Origin: DASYML01 sp036399835
GTDB lineage: Bacteria; Acidobacteriota; Blastocatellia; Pyrinomonadales; Pyrinomonadaceae
Reading direction: 5' to 3'
Length of the DNA stretch: 47,368 nucleotides
Assembly: GCA_036399835.1 (NCBI GenBank)
Contig: DASWMI010000163.1
Location: 1 to 47,368 of the forward strand
Shown: positions 24,129-32,704 of the stretch, one piece after another
How positions within the stretch are numbered: position 1 is the stretch's first letter
Layout: every line of letters starts with the position of its first letter
The notes under the pieces: generated by a model
Seen by the model: the letters and a program-made list of their open reading frames with translations, nothing else
Databases searched by the model: none
Told to the model about the DNA's origin: nothing
Translations under genes and position numbers: made by a program

Positions 24129-26618
24129 TCAAGCCGGCTGAGCCTGGTCCATCTTATAGACAACTTCGAGCAGTGCGGTGCGCACTTTCTCAGGCAGACC
24201 GTCGCGCACGATCAAGGGGCGAAGTTGCTCGCTCACTTCCGGTCCACCCGAAAGACCGAGCAGGCGTGTGGCGGCAAGGCGGACATTGATGTCCGCGTGG
24301 TTGGCGATAGCTTCGAGGAGCGGCCCGATCTCGTTCGATTTCGCCAGCAGCGAGAGCATCGAGAAGGCTTCGTAAGCTTGCCTGCGGTCTTCGCTCGAAA
24401 GACGGTCAATGACCTGTGCGACGATGCCAGCCTCTATGCAGGCGCGGGCCACCCCGCGCAGCGTCTCGGCATCAGCCGTCTCAAGCACGCGCACATAAGC
24501 GTCCGCGCGGTCGAAGCTCAGACGCGAAAGCGCACGCGCCGCTGCGGCCCTGACTTCCCTCGCCTCATCCGCGAGCGCAATCAGCACGGGAGCAAACACA
24601 GATTCGTGGTCAATCGCGCCGAGGCTAGAGATAGCCGCCGCACGCACGCTGGACTCTTCATCACGCGCGGCAATCATTGAGAGCGCCTCGACCGAACGCT
24701 TGACCTGAAATTGGGCCAACTGGCGAACGGCTGCCGTGCGCGCCTCGACATCTGTGCTTTCGAGCCGCGAGAGCGCCTCCGAGAGGCTCTCATTCTCAAG
24801 CCATTCGGGAAGCTGTTCGACCTTGCCCGACGGGTCCAGATGAGTAATCTCGCCCGTAAAGTCTTCCTCCGCCAGATTGGCGAGCAGGGCTTGCTCGTCT
24901 TCCAGATTGAGCGAGGCAAAGGTGACGAGCGAATCAACCGAGCAGGCGTTGAGCGCGCGGCTGAGTAACTCGGAAGGCACTTCGGGGCATTTGCGCGCCA
25001 TGTCTAGCAGCGCGCCGATAGCGGCTGGCAGTTTCAGCTCGCCCAAGCTCATGACGGCATGAGTGCGGACGACCAGCTCCGAATCGTAAAGCGCTTCGAG
25101 CAGGAACGGCAAAGCCGAGGCCGCTCCAATCTCGCCGAGCACGCGCGCCGCAGACGCACGCTCGTAAGCATCATGGGCCAGCAGGAGCGTTGCCGCCTGC
25201 CGAGCCACAAATCCGTATTCCTCCAGCGCGCGACGTGCGCGACGACGCCCTTCTTCTTCCACTTCCGGCGATTGCAGCGCCTTCATCAAAGAGGTCTCCA
25301 TCGCGCGGCGATCATCCGCAGCGCGTGAGAGCAGGACATCCATACGGTGCGGCTGGCCCAGCAAGAGCTTGCCGACTTCCTGGTCCACTCTATACGCGCC
25401 GTAGATGGCCGCTGGACCAGCAGGCTGCTGACGAACTTCGAGCGCCTGTTGTCGCGTCTCCTGTTCGCCGGAGGACGCGTGCGAGGCTTTCTGAGCCGCA
25501 GGCTGATCGCTGCTTCTGCGAACTTCCTTTCTTCTCTCTTCCCTGCGCCGCTCGACGCCTGTCTCTTCGACCGCGCCATTAACGGCCTGCGCCTCAACGG
25601 CCTCGACGGTCTCAGCGCCCTGCTGCGCTTCCTTTTTATCCGTCTTGCTCTCAAATTTCTCTTCCTGTCTGGCGCGTATAAAACGCACCAGGAAGAGCGC
25701 CGCGACGCCAAGCACCAGGAAGATGACGACGCCTGTGATCGAAAAGAGTCTCGCAATAAAACCGGGGCCGCTCTCTGCGACCTCAACAGGGGGTGCGGCT
25801 TGCTCGCTGCTTGGCTGTTGCGGAGGGGGCGCGGCGCCATCCGTCACGGGAACGAGCGGCTGGCTGGTCGCTGCCTGCGCGTTATCCGTCGGCTGCGCGG
25901 ATGCCTGCGGCTGAGCGCTGGGCTGTGGGACGGCCTGTTGCGCGCCGACCGACGAGGCGCTCTGCTGGCTCGCCGCGGGAGCACTCGCCGAAGAGGAGGA
26001 TGAAGAGGCCGCGACCGGCACGCTCGCCGAGCGCGTCTCTATCTGGTCCGACGCGGCTGAAGCGACCAGGGGAGTTTCGACGCCCGCGTTGCGCATGGCG
26101 CGCGGCAAACGCCCTGTAGATGTCTCGGCCAGCGAGTCATCCTTGCGCTCTCTGCTCTCACGCCTGCGCGAAGCAGCCGGAGCGCTGGTCTCCGTCTCGC
26201 TCTGCGTAGTATCAATCCCGCCGTTGACGACTAGGTTGAGATGGTTAAAGTGCGGCTCAACCGTCACGCTTGAGCCGGGGCGGACGGGCACGAGCAATTC
26301 CAGCGCCTCATCCAACTGGCGCACCTTGACGCCACGCGGGACGCCCTTTAGATTGCTGCGCCCGGCCTTTGGCAGGACCAGGTGAAAGCCTTCGGCATCC
26401 TGCCAGGTCTGCGTGTGGTTGAGCGGCGTATCGGCGGAGATAGTCACGACCGTCCGACCGTCGGCGTGTTTGGTGGCGACGCCCGCAACGTTGACTGGAC
26501 CATTTTTCGAGCGTTGCGCGTGCGGGTTGCCCGTCGGCGTCAGGACGATGGCGAGCAGCAGGATGGAGAGTGCGGCCTGGCGTGTGGTCTGGCGTGGCTG
26601 AAAAGGAGCGTTTGGCAT
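24129..26618 (-). CDS. bitopic AMIN-like / HEAT-repeat protein, shorter paralog
   Basis: The 829-residue protein has a signal sequence (about 10-35), an AMIN-like domain (about 57-133, ISADTPLNHTQTWQDAEGFHLVLPKAG to HFNHLNLVVNGG), a long Ser/Ala/Gln/Pro linker, a transmembrane helix (about 292-312, ITGVVIFLVLGVAALFLVRFIRAR), a charged stretch and about eight HEAT repeats to the C-terminus. The last about 90 residues align with the end of the longer paralog downstream (YEAFSMLSLLAKSNEIGPLLEAI against YDAFSLLFLMSKAGEVRPLIRAI). It lacks the long charged helix. ATG 26618 is used; the frame is open to a TTG at 26651. Function is unknown. Confidence 0.82.
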   Translation of the reverse strand: MPNAPFQPRQTTRQAALSILLLAIVLTPTGNPHAQRSKNGPVNVAGVATKHADGRTVVTISADTPLNHTQTWQDAEGFHLVLPKAGRSNLKGVPRGVKVRQLDEALELLVPVRPGSSVTVEPHFNHLNLVVNGGIDTTQSETETSAPAASRRRESRERKDDSLAETSTGRLPRAMRNAGVETPLVASAASDQIETRSASVPVAASSSSSSASAPAASQQSASSVGAQQAVPQPSAQPQASAQPTDNAQAATSQPLVPVTDGAAPPPQQPSSEQAAPPVEVAESGPGFIARLFSITGVVIFLVLGVAALFLVRFIRARQEEKFESKTDKKEAQQGAETVEAVEAQAVNGAVEETGVERRREERRKEVRRSSDQPAAQKASHASSGEQETRQQALEVRQQPAGPAAIYGAYRVDQEVGKLLLGQPHRMDVLLSRAADDRRAMETSLMKALQSPEVEEEGRRRARRALEEYGFVARQAATLLLAHDAYERASAARVLGEIGAASALPFLLEALYDSELVVRTHAVMSLGELKLPAAIGALLDMARKCPEVPSELLSRALNACSVDSLVTFASLNLEDEQALLANLAEEDFTGEITHLDPSGKVEQLPEWLENESLSEALSRLESTDVEARTAAVRQLAQFQVKRSVEALSMIAARDEESSVRAAAISSLGAIDHESVFAPVLIALADEAREVRAAAARALSRLSFDRADAYVRVLETADAETLRGVARACIEAGIVAQVIDRLSSEDRRQAYEAFSMLSLLAKSNEIGPLLEAIANHADINVRLAATRLLGLSGGPEVSEQLRPLIVRDGLPEKVRTALLEVVYKMDQAQPA

Positions 26619-26798
26619 GGGAGTAAACTCTTTTGGGTTTGGAGCAGGCAAAGCTTTGGTTATGGCTTTGAGATTGGGGAATCAGAGGCGCGGGCGAGTG
26701 GGCCTGGCTCTAATTGTGGAATCGCGCCGGGAAGAGTCTCTACTGGAAGGCGCGAGCGCGTTTGAGAGAGCAGCTATCTTTGTGTGTCAAAGGCTGAG

Positions 26799-26820
26799 GC
26801 GATGACTGAGCATCGCTCAG
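26799..26820. other. hairpin downstream of the response-regulator gene
   Basis: GCGATG (26799-26804) pairs with CATCGC (26811-26816), and alternatively CTGAGC (26806-26811) pairs with GCTCAG (26815-26820). It lies 28 bases after the regulator's stop, with no T tract. It could be a mutually exclusive pair of structures or chance. Confidence 0.3.
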
Positions 26821-26847
26821 GGTTGCGGGCGACGAGCTTTGGGAAGT

Positions 26848-27624
26848 TTAAGGCTGCTCGTCGTTGAACTTGTAACCGATGCCCCAGACGGTCAGGACCA
26901 TCTGTGGATTTTCGGGATTCTCTTCGATCTTCGCACGCAGGCGATTGATGTGTGAATCAATCGTGCGGTCGTAGCCTTCATAAGAATAGTCCCAAATCTT
27001 TTCGAGTAGATACTTGCGCGGAAAGACGCGACCGGGGTTGGAGGCGAAGAGCCGCAGCAGGTCAAACTCTTTCGGAGTCAGGTCAACCTGGCGGTCGCCG
27101 ACCATCACTTCGCGTTTCGCAGGGTCGATACGCAGCCTGCCGCGCACGACCGGAGCTTCGTCGCCCGTCCCGTCCGTGGCAACGCCTGTGCGTATGCGAC
27201 GCAGGACAGACTTGATGCGCGCTTCAAGCTCGCGCAGCGAGAAAGGCTTGGTGATGTAATCATCCGCGCCCATCTCCAGCCCGAGCACTTTATCAACCAC
27301 ATCGTCTTTGGCCGTCAACATCAGAATCGGAATGTAGGAAGCCTTTTCGCGCAGCTCCCGACAGACCGCGAGGCCGTCCATCTTTGGCAGCATCAAATCA
27401 AGGACAACTACATCCGGATGGTCATGCAAAGCAGACTGGACACCGGCCAGCCCGTCTTCGGCAGTCTTCACCAGATAACCCGCGCGCGTGAAATATTCGC
27501 TAATCGCCGTAGAGATGTTTTCGTCATCCTCGACGACAAGCAAAGTCGTCCGGCGCTCGCCCGGAGCAGGCATCTCATGACCGTCTTGATTCTTTGGTTT
27601 TACTCTATCAGTGGATGTTGACAT
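26848..27624 (-). CDS. OmpR/PhoB-family response regulator (no adjacent kinase)
   Basis: The 258-residue protein has a receiver domain (about 26-140) with the acidic pair D33/D34, phospho-acceptor D76 in VVVLDLMLPKMDG, T104 and K126 in ADDYITKPFS. A winged-helix DNA-binding domain follows (about 160-258) with LTPKEFDLLRLFASNPGRVFPRKYLLEKIWDY and TIDSHINRLRAKIEENPENPQMVLTVWGIGYKF. All key residues are intact. No histidine kinase is in the window. A promoter-like pair lies at 27709-27738. It precedes the two HEAT proteins on the same strand with a 229-base gap, so co-regulation is possible but unproven. Confidence 0.93.
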   Translation of the reverse strand: MSTSTDRVKPKNQDGHEMPAPGERRTTLLVVEDDENISTAISEYFTRAGYLVKTAEDGLAGVQSALHDHPDVVVLDLMLPKMDGLAVCRELREKASYIPILMLTAKDDVVDKVLGLEMGADDYITKPFSLRELEARIKSVLRRIRTGVATDGTGDEAPVVRGRLRIDPAKREVMVGDRQVDLTPKEFDLLRLFASNPGRVFPRKYLLEKIWDYSYEGYDRTIDSHINRLRAKIEENPENPQMVLTVWGIGYKFNDEQP

Positions 27625-27708
27625 CGGTGGTTATGTATCCACGAAAGGCAAACTCGTTCAGCTTGCTGTTGAGTGCGCCGGTGGCGTTGGCGCAGCTCGG
27701 TCATAAAG

Positions 27709-27738
27709 AATATAGCAGGATAAGACGAATAAAGACAA
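27709..27738 (-). promoter_or_regulatory. predicted promoter of the response-regulator gene
   Basis: TTGTCT (27738-27733) and TATATT (27714-27709) are separated by 18 bases on the minus strand, in a locally AT-rich stretch about 85 bases before the ATG. Confidence 0.5.
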
Positions 27739-27797
27739 GCATTAAGTTAAGAAAATAACGGGACGTAGTGGTGAGCAAAGATGAGCGGCTGGAGGGC

Positions 27798-27895
27798 TGA
27801 GTTTGGAGACTGTAGACTGTAGGCCGGAGGCCGGAGTTCAGAAGATGCTTTTTACTAAACTCCGGCCACCTCGCCGACAGCCTCCAAACTCCAGG
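27798..27895. repeat. heptamer-type inverted repeat, M1 peptidase-regulator gap
   Basis: The left arm (27798-27839) contains GACTGTA GACTGTA GGCCGGA GGCCGGA, a clear 7-base period. The right arm (27856-27895) is the imperfect complement with matching GAGTTTGGAG and GGCCGGAGTT blocks. It abuts the stop of the peptidase gene. Confidence 0.88.
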
Positions 27896-27897
27896 CT

Positions 27898-30510
27898 TTA
27901 TGGCTTGGGCTGCGCGGGCCGTGCGCTCTGGCGCGAGCGTTCCAGCATCTGCATCAAGAAGCCGTGCAGTTGCGGACTTTTTTCGGCACTCTTTCCCAGT
28001 TCCTCGAAAAGCGCCTGCGAGCGCGGGTCGCCCAGCGTCAAGAGGGCTTCGGACGAGGCGGCGATAAGACCGAAGTTGGACGCGCCGAAAGCCTGCCTGA
28101 GAGTCTCGCTAATCAGCGCGAAGCTACGCGGGTCTTCGCGCCCGACCGCGCCCAGAAGCCCCAACGCCGCTTCGCGCACCTGCCCCGAATTGCCCGGACG
28201 GGCGAAGCGGAAGCCAAGCTCAAGCGCGCGCTTGTCTGCGAGCGCGGCCAGCCCGTTCAGCCCGCTGGCGCGTATATTATCGCGCCATGATGGCAGCTCA
28301 ATCAGCTTGAGGAGCGCGGCGTAAGCGTTCGCGCTCTTGGTCTGGCCGAGCGCTGGGGCCGCCGCCTGTATCACTGCATAGCTCTGGTCGTTGAGGAATT
28401 GCTGATAAAGGTCTGCCAGCTTCGGGTCTTTCGTCGAGGCCAGCGACCTGATAGCGCGAGCGCGCACCCTGGACCGCTGGTCCTTTGTCGCGGCGAGCAG
28501 GGCCGCGCGCGCCGCATCGCCCGGAACATTATTGAGCGCCGTCGCCGCTTCCACACGCACGGCCCAGAATTTATCGCCCGTCAAGGCAGCTCCGACGGCA
28601 GCCGTGATACTTTGTTTCTCGGCAGCGGCGGTCGAATCCTTCTGCATCCGGCCAGCCAACTGTTGCAGCGCCCAGACGCGGCCCAGCACATCCTGGTCAT
28701 GCGACAACTGGTAGGTTAACTGCTCGGTCGTCTTCTCGAAGTTCAATTCTTTAATCAGCGTCCCGCCGAAATCGAAATTAACAAGGAGCGGCTCGGAATC
28801 AACAGGGAAAGAGAAGCTCTGGTCCTCTTTCGGCTCAATCTGCACACGCTCGATGCGTGTTCCGGCGTTGGTCCCGATCTCTATCTCGACAGGAGTCTGA
28901 AAGAGCTTCGCCTGCGGGTACTGCGAGTCGGGGTCCGGTTTCTGTTCCTGGCGGACGTTGAGCGTCAGGGTCTTTGCCGCCGGACTGTAAACTTGCGTCA
29001 CGCGAAAGACAGGGTGGCCCATCTTGTAGAGCCACTGGTCAAAGAACCAGTCCATGGGCTTGCCCGTAGTCTCTTCGATGGCGATGCGGAATTGCTCTGT
29101 CTCGACGGGCTGGTGCGCATACTTCGTCAGGTAATGATTGATGGCGCGCCACCAGTCGTCATCGCCGAGAGCTTTCCGGAGCATGTGCAGCACAGCTCCG
29201 CCGCGAGGATAAGCATAGGTATCGAAGACCGCATCGGGGCTGGCGTAATTGTTCGTCACGATGGGACGGCGATTCCCCTGTGCCCAGGTGTTGTAATAAG
29301 CATCCTGATTTCCCTTGACATCAAGATAAAGAAAATCATCACGGCCCAGCCTGTGCTCGTCCCACAACGCCTGAAAATAGGTCGCGAAGCTCTCATTGAG
29401 CCAGAGGTCCGCCCACGTGCGGCACGTCACATAATCGCCGAACCATTGATGGGCCAGCTCGTGCGACTGTATGCCGTCCGTGTCCTGGTCCAGTTCCGTG
29501 CGCGCGTCGTGGATGGCTAAATCCCACATCGTCGTCGCCGTGATGTTCTCCATCGCGCCGCTGAAATCGCGCGTCATCGTCTGTTCATACTTGGCGTAGG
29601 GATACTTGACTCCGGTCTTTTCCGAAAAGAATTTGACCATCTCCGGCAACCTGGCCGCAGAGACTTTTCCTTCCTCCACTTCGTTCGGGTAGACATTCGT
29701 GATAACGGGAATGCCCGCGTAGTTCCCTATGATTGGCGCGTATTCGCCGACGACAATCGATGAGAGATAAGGAGCATGAGGCGCGTCAATCTTCCAGTAG
29801 AAGGTGCGCGTGCCGTCCGCGTTGTTCTTCGTGTCAAGGAGCTTGCCGTTGGAGATGACTGTCAGGGGTTTCTCGACCGTCGCGATTAGCTCGCTTGTAA
29901 AGAAATCGTTCGGGTGGTCGAAGCAAGCGAACCAGTAGTGATTATATTCGGTCTCGCCCTGCGACCAGATTTGTCTGGGCCGTTTCGGATCATCCTGCGT
30001 CGGCTTGATAAAGTTAAGGCCGCCTCCGCCGTTGACGCTGCGCTTCTCCGTAGAGGGCTGGTTGGTGTGATAGGCGAGCGTAATCGTGATTTCATCCGAA
30101 AGCTGGTAAGCGCGGTTGAGCGTGATACGCAGCTTCTCTCTGGCCTCGTCCGTCTCGTACTTGAGCGGCGTGCCGTTTGCCAGCTTGACCGAAGAGAAAT
30201 TGATGAAGGCTGCATCCAGCTCTATGTTGCGTAAATCTGCGCGGAGCGGAGCGAAGGTAAAAGTCTCCGTCCCCATGGCCTGCTCGCGCTCCCAGTCGAA
30301 ACGCAGATCGAGCTTGATGTGTCGCGTATCATAGTTGCGTTCGGGGATGTAACGAGCCGGCGGAAAGGGGCGTGCGCGTCTCTGCGTTTGCGGCGTGCGT
30401 GGCAAAGGAATGGTCCGCGCAAACGCGGCGACTGGTCCAGCGAGCACGAAAAGGACCAGCGCCAGAGACAACGCTTTTATCGAAAAGCGAGAAGAAGGCT
30501 TGTGTCGCAT
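27898..30510 (-). CDS. secreted M1-family zinc aminopeptidase with HEAT-like C-terminus
   Basis: The 870-residue protein starts with a signal peptide (about 1-31). It has the M1 beta-sandwich, the substrate-binding motif SGAMENIT (G318-N322) and the zinc site HELAH (350-354) with the third ligand Glu in NESFATYF (about 373). It therefore should cleave N-terminal residues of peptides outside the cytoplasm. The last about 250 residues (about 610-850) are HEAT-like repeats, for example VRVEAATALNNVPGDAARAALLAATKDQRSRVRARAIRSL in pieces, which differ from the ERAP1-type domain. GGAG lies 6 bases before the ATG. It is divergent from the DinB-like gene. Confidence 0.93.
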   Translation of the reverse strand: MRHKPSSRFSIKALSLALVLFVLAGPVAAFARTIPLPRTPQTQRRARPFPPARYIPERNYDTRHIKLDLRFDWEREQAMGTETFTFAPLRADLRNIELDAAFINFSSVKLANGTPLKYETDEAREKLRITLNRAYQLSDEITITLAYHTNQPSTEKRSVNGGGGLNFIKPTQDDPKRPRQIWSQGETEYNHYWFACFDHPNDFFTSELIATVEKPLTVISNGKLLDTKNNADGTRTFYWKIDAPHAPYLSSIVVGEYAPIIGNYAGIPVITNVYPNEVEEGKVSAARLPEMVKFFSEKTGVKYPYAKYEQTMTRDFSGAMENITATTMWDLAIHDARTELDQDTDGIQSHELAHQWFGDYVTCRTWADLWLNESFATYFQALWDEHRLGRDDFLYLDVKGNQDAYYNTWAQGNRRPIVTNNYASPDAVFDTYAYPRGGAVLHMLRKALGDDDWWRAINHYLTKYAHQPVETEQFRIAIEETTGKPMDWFFDQWLYKMGHPVFRVTQVYSPAAKTLTLNVRQEQKPDPDSQYPQAKLFQTPVEIEIGTNAGTRIERVQIEPKEDQSFSFPVDSEPLLVNFDFGGTLIKELNFEKTTEQLTYQLSHDQDVLGRVWALQQLAGRMQKDSTAAAEKQSITAAVGAALTGDKFWAVRVEAATALNNVPGDAARAALLAATKDQRSRVRARAIRSLASTKDPKLADLYQQFLNDQSYAVIQAAAPALGQTKSANAYAALLKLIELPSWRDNIRASGLNGLAALADKRALELGFRFARPGNSGQVREAALGLLGAVGREDPRSFALISETLRQAFGASNFGLIAASSEALLTLGDPRSQALFEELGKSAEKSPQLHGFLMQMLERSRQSARPAQPKP

Positions 30511-30554
30511 GTCATCTCCAACTAAATTTCAAGCTTGGCCGGGAAGGCTTCAAA

Positions 30555-30614
30555 AGCGCCCGGCAGTTGTGATATGTGTGCGGGCGCTCTAAAGAGAGTG
30601 CCTCAGAACTGAGG
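30555..30614. promoter_or_regulatory. two inverted repeats in the divergent M1-DinB gap
   Basis: AGCGCCCG (30555-30562) and CGGGCGCT (30581-30588) form an 8-bp stem around 18 bases. CCTCAG-AA-CTGAGG (30601-30614) is a second, tight palindrome. They lie between divergent genes and could be operators or leader hairpins. No regulator is known. Confidence 0.4.
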
Positions 30615-30686
30615 ACCCGGTTTTTACGTTTAAGAATCAGGTATTGTTGCACGGAATTCCACCAAGTTGAAAGGACGCTACCCCCG

Positions 30687-31166
30687 ATGACACCGGAAGA
30701 AAGACAGGAGTTGATTTCAAAATACCAGGCTGGCTATGACGAAGTAGTCAGAAGCCTCGAAGGCTTTAAAGAAGAGGACCTCACGGCCCATCCGATTCCG
30801 GGCAAGTGGAGCGCCAGCGAGATTGTTCACCACCTCGCGGACAGCGAAACCATCAGCGGCATACGCCTGCGCCACCTGCTCGTCGAAGACAGCCCGACTA
30901 TTTATGGCTATGACCAGGAAATGTTTGCCGTTCGCCTCGGCTACAATCATCGAGAGATTGGACCGGCGCTCGAAGCCTTCCGCGCCGCACGCGCCAACAC
31001 CGCACAACTTTTCGCGCGCATGAACGAAGACGACTGGCAACGCGCGGGCCAGCACACAGAGAGCGGGCGCTACTCCGTAGAAGACTGGCTCGCCATCTAC
31101 GCCGCTCATGCGCACAACCACGCCTCTCAAATTCGACGCTTGAAAGAAGCAATTAATAATCAGTAA
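30687..31166 (+). CDS. DinB-family (YfiT-like) putative metal-dependent protein
   Basis: The 159-residue protein is a DinB/DUF664-like four-helix bundle. It has the typical N-terminal pattern GKWSASEIVHHLADSETI and a C-terminal helix YAAHAHNHASQIRRLKE, which supply the three His (HH in EIVHHLADSE, and H in AHNHASQI) expected to bind a divalent metal. Members include putative hydrolases and thiol transferases; substrate unknown. I use the ATG at 30687 with AAAGGA upstream, since the frame further upstream shows no conserved sequence. It is followed by a heptamer repeat and purC. Confidence 0.88.
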   Translation: MTPEERQELISKYQAGYDEVVRSLEGFKEEDLTAHPIPGKWSASEIVHHLADSETISGIRLRHLLVEDSPTIYGYDQEMFAVRLGYNHREIGPALEAFRAARANTAQLFARMNEDDWQRAGQHTESGRYSVEDWLAIYAAHAHNHASQIRRLKEAINNQ

Positions 31167-31167
31167 A

Positions 31168-31242
31168 CAGTTTTCAGTTTTCAGTTAAGAACTATTCGTG
31201 CTTTTCTTAAAACTGGAAACTAAAAACTGAAAGCTGAAAACT
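31168..31242. repeat. CAGTTTT heptamer inverted repeat, DinB-purC gap
   Basis: The left arm (31168-31191) is CAGTTTT CAGTTTT CAGTTAA. The right arm (31204-31242) carries complementary AACTGAA / AACTAAA / AACTGGA units at 7-base spacing. It starts two bases after the DinB-like stop. The unit is the same as in the elements at 16838 and 41924. Confidence 0.88.
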
Positions 31243-31249
31243 AATTCCC

Positions 31250-31279
31250 TTGACAAACATCGTAGAGCGCGAGCACAAT
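31250..31279 (+). promoter_or_regulatory. possible purC promoter
   Basis: A consensus TTGACA (31250-31255) is followed after 18 bases by CACAAT (31274-31279). It lies immediately after a repeat element and about 60 bases before the purC ATG. Confidence 0.4.
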
Positions 31280-31336
31280 CTCGCGTCTCGCTGCGGCCAG
31301 GCAACTTCACTCCGCGACAGAATCGAGCCACCCGCT

Positions 31337-32245
31337 ATGACCGGCGCTGCGCCCGTACTTGAAACATCTCTTTCCGATCTTCAACTGATACGACGCGGCA
31401 AAGTGCGCGATGTCTATGCGGTTGACCCAGAGCGCCTGCTGATCGTCGCCACGGATCGCATCTCCGCCTTCGATTGCGTCTCGCCGACGCCGATTCCGCG
31501 TAAGGGCGAAGTCCTGACAGCGCTCTCGCGTTTCTGGTTCGGGCGTCTCTCGGACGTTGCGCCAAATCATCTGTTGACGACTCTCATCGAGGAGATGCCG
31601 GAGACTGTCAGCCTGCACAGCGAGAGCCTACGCGGGCGCTCCATGCTGGTTCGCCGGACGGAGGTCTTCCCCGTCGAGTGCGTCGTGCGCGGCTATCTGG
31701 CAGGCTCAGGCTGGAAGGATTATCTTCGGACGGGCGAAGTCTGCGGCCACAGCTTGCCGCCGGGCCTGAGTGAAGCGGAAGAACTGCCCGAGCCGATCTT
31801 CACGCCCGCGACGAAGGCCGAAGAAGGCCACGACGAAAATATCAGCGAAGAGCGTATGCGCTCGATTCTCGGAAGTCGGACGACACAGTTCCTGCGCGAT
31901 GTTTCACTCAGGCTATACATGGAGGCGAGCCGGTACGCGCGCTCTCGCGGCATCATTATTGCCGATACCAAGTTTGAGTTTGGCACCGATAGCGAAGGCC
32001 GCATCCTGCTCATTGACGAAGTGCTGACGCCCGACTCATCACGTTTCTGGCCCGCAGCCGAGTACAGGCCAGGTGGACCACAACCCTCTTTTGATAAACA
32101 GTTCGTCCGCGATTATCTGGAGACACTTGCCTGGGACAAGAAACCGCCTGCGCCGCCGCTTCCCACGGAAGTCATAGAAGCGACTACCGCACGCTACATG
32201 GAAGCTTACAGGCTATTAACGGGCGCGAGCCTCGCGTCCTCCTGA
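31337..32245 (+). CDS. purC: phosphoribosylaminoimidazole-succinocarboxamide synthase (SAICAR synthase)
   Basis: The 302-residue ATP-dependent ligase joins CAIR and aspartate in purine synthesis. It carries the glycine-rich start LIRRGKVRDVYAVDPERLLIVATDRISAFD, VRRTEVFPVECVVRGYLAGSGWKDY, the EEGHDENIS segment, IADTKFEFG and DEVLTPDSSRFWPA. It is of the longer, yeast-like type with PSFDKQFVRDYLE near the end. I use the ATG at 31337; the upstream TTG at 31250 coincides with a perfect -35 hexamer and is unlikely to start translation. No other pur genes are adjacent. Confidence 0.96.
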   Translation: MTGAAPVLETSLSDLQLIRRGKVRDVYAVDPERLLIVATDRISAFDCVSPTPIPRKGEVLTALSRFWFGRLSDVAPNHLLTTLIEEMPETVSLHSESLRGRSMLVRRTEVFPVECVVRGYLAGSGWKDYLRTGEVCGHSLPPGLSEAEELPEPIFTPATKAEEGHDENISEERMRSILGSRTTQFLRDVSLRLYMEASRYARSRGIIIADTKFEFGTDSEGRILLIDEVLTPDSSRFWPAAEYRPGGPQPSFDKQFVRDYLETLAWDKKPPAPPLPTEVIEATTARYMEAYRLLTGASLASS

Positions 32246-32288
32246 GCCTCTCGGACCAAAGCAATCCCTTTTCGGCCTCCTGACTTTT

Positions 32289-32304
32289 TTTGATGTCCAT
32301 CAAA
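32289..32304. promoter_or_regulatory. palindrome upstream of the Fis-type gene
   Basis: TTTGATG (32289-32295) and CATCAAA (32298-32304) flank the dinucleotide TC. It lies about 100 bases before the start of the Fis-type HTH gene, preceded by a T run. It may be an operator, possibly autoregulatory; that is inference. Confidence 0.4.
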
Positions 32305-32400
32305 GATTCGCACTTTTTATCTGCCTGTGCGGTCTGCAAGAAGGCGAAGCCATCAAATGAACCGTTAAGACAAACAGAATAAATTGGAGTCCCTATAGAC

Positions 32401-32661
32401 ATGCGTGCCCGACTTGAAGCTCTGATTGACGAAATGCTCGATGGTCAGATCATGCTTGACGAAGCCCTCGCCGAGTTTGAAAAACTCTATATTCAGAAAG
32501 CCCTCTCGCGTCATAAAGACCACCTCTCGCGCACGGCCAACACCCTTGGCATACATCGCAACACGCTCTCCAAACGCGTCGCCGCCTATCGCACACAGGA
32601 ACGCGCCACCACCACCCGCTCGCAGGCCAACAACCGCGCCCACAAACGTAAATCCAGATAA
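32401..32661 (+). CDS. small Fis-type helix-turn-helix protein
   Basis: The 86-residue protein resembles the C-terminal DNA-binding part of Fis and NtrC-type activators. A helical N-terminus (LIDEMLDGQIMLDEALAEFEKLYIQKAL) leads into the HTH segment KDHLSRTANTLGIHRNTLSKRV (about 40-61) and a basic, Arg/Thr/Asn-rich tail. No AAA+ or receiver domain is attached, so it is a stand-alone DNA-binding protein, possibly nucleoid-associated or a small regulator. GGAG lies 11 bases before the ATG. It is between purC and groES, with its own candidate palindrome upstream. Confidence 0.88.
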   Translation: MRARLEALIDEMLDGQIMLDEALAEFEKLYIQKALSRHKDHLSRTANTLGIHRNTLSKRVAAYRTQERATTTRSQANNRAHKRKSR

Positions 32662-32704
32662 GCGCACAGCCCCGCCCGGCCTCGGCTCTCTCTCTCAACT
32701 CGTA

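Noticed and set aside
20529..26618. HEAT proteins as phycobilisome lyases or cohesin-like proteins
   Set aside because: Short HEAT repeats match many families. The signal sequence, AMIN-like domain and membrane helix do not fit those.
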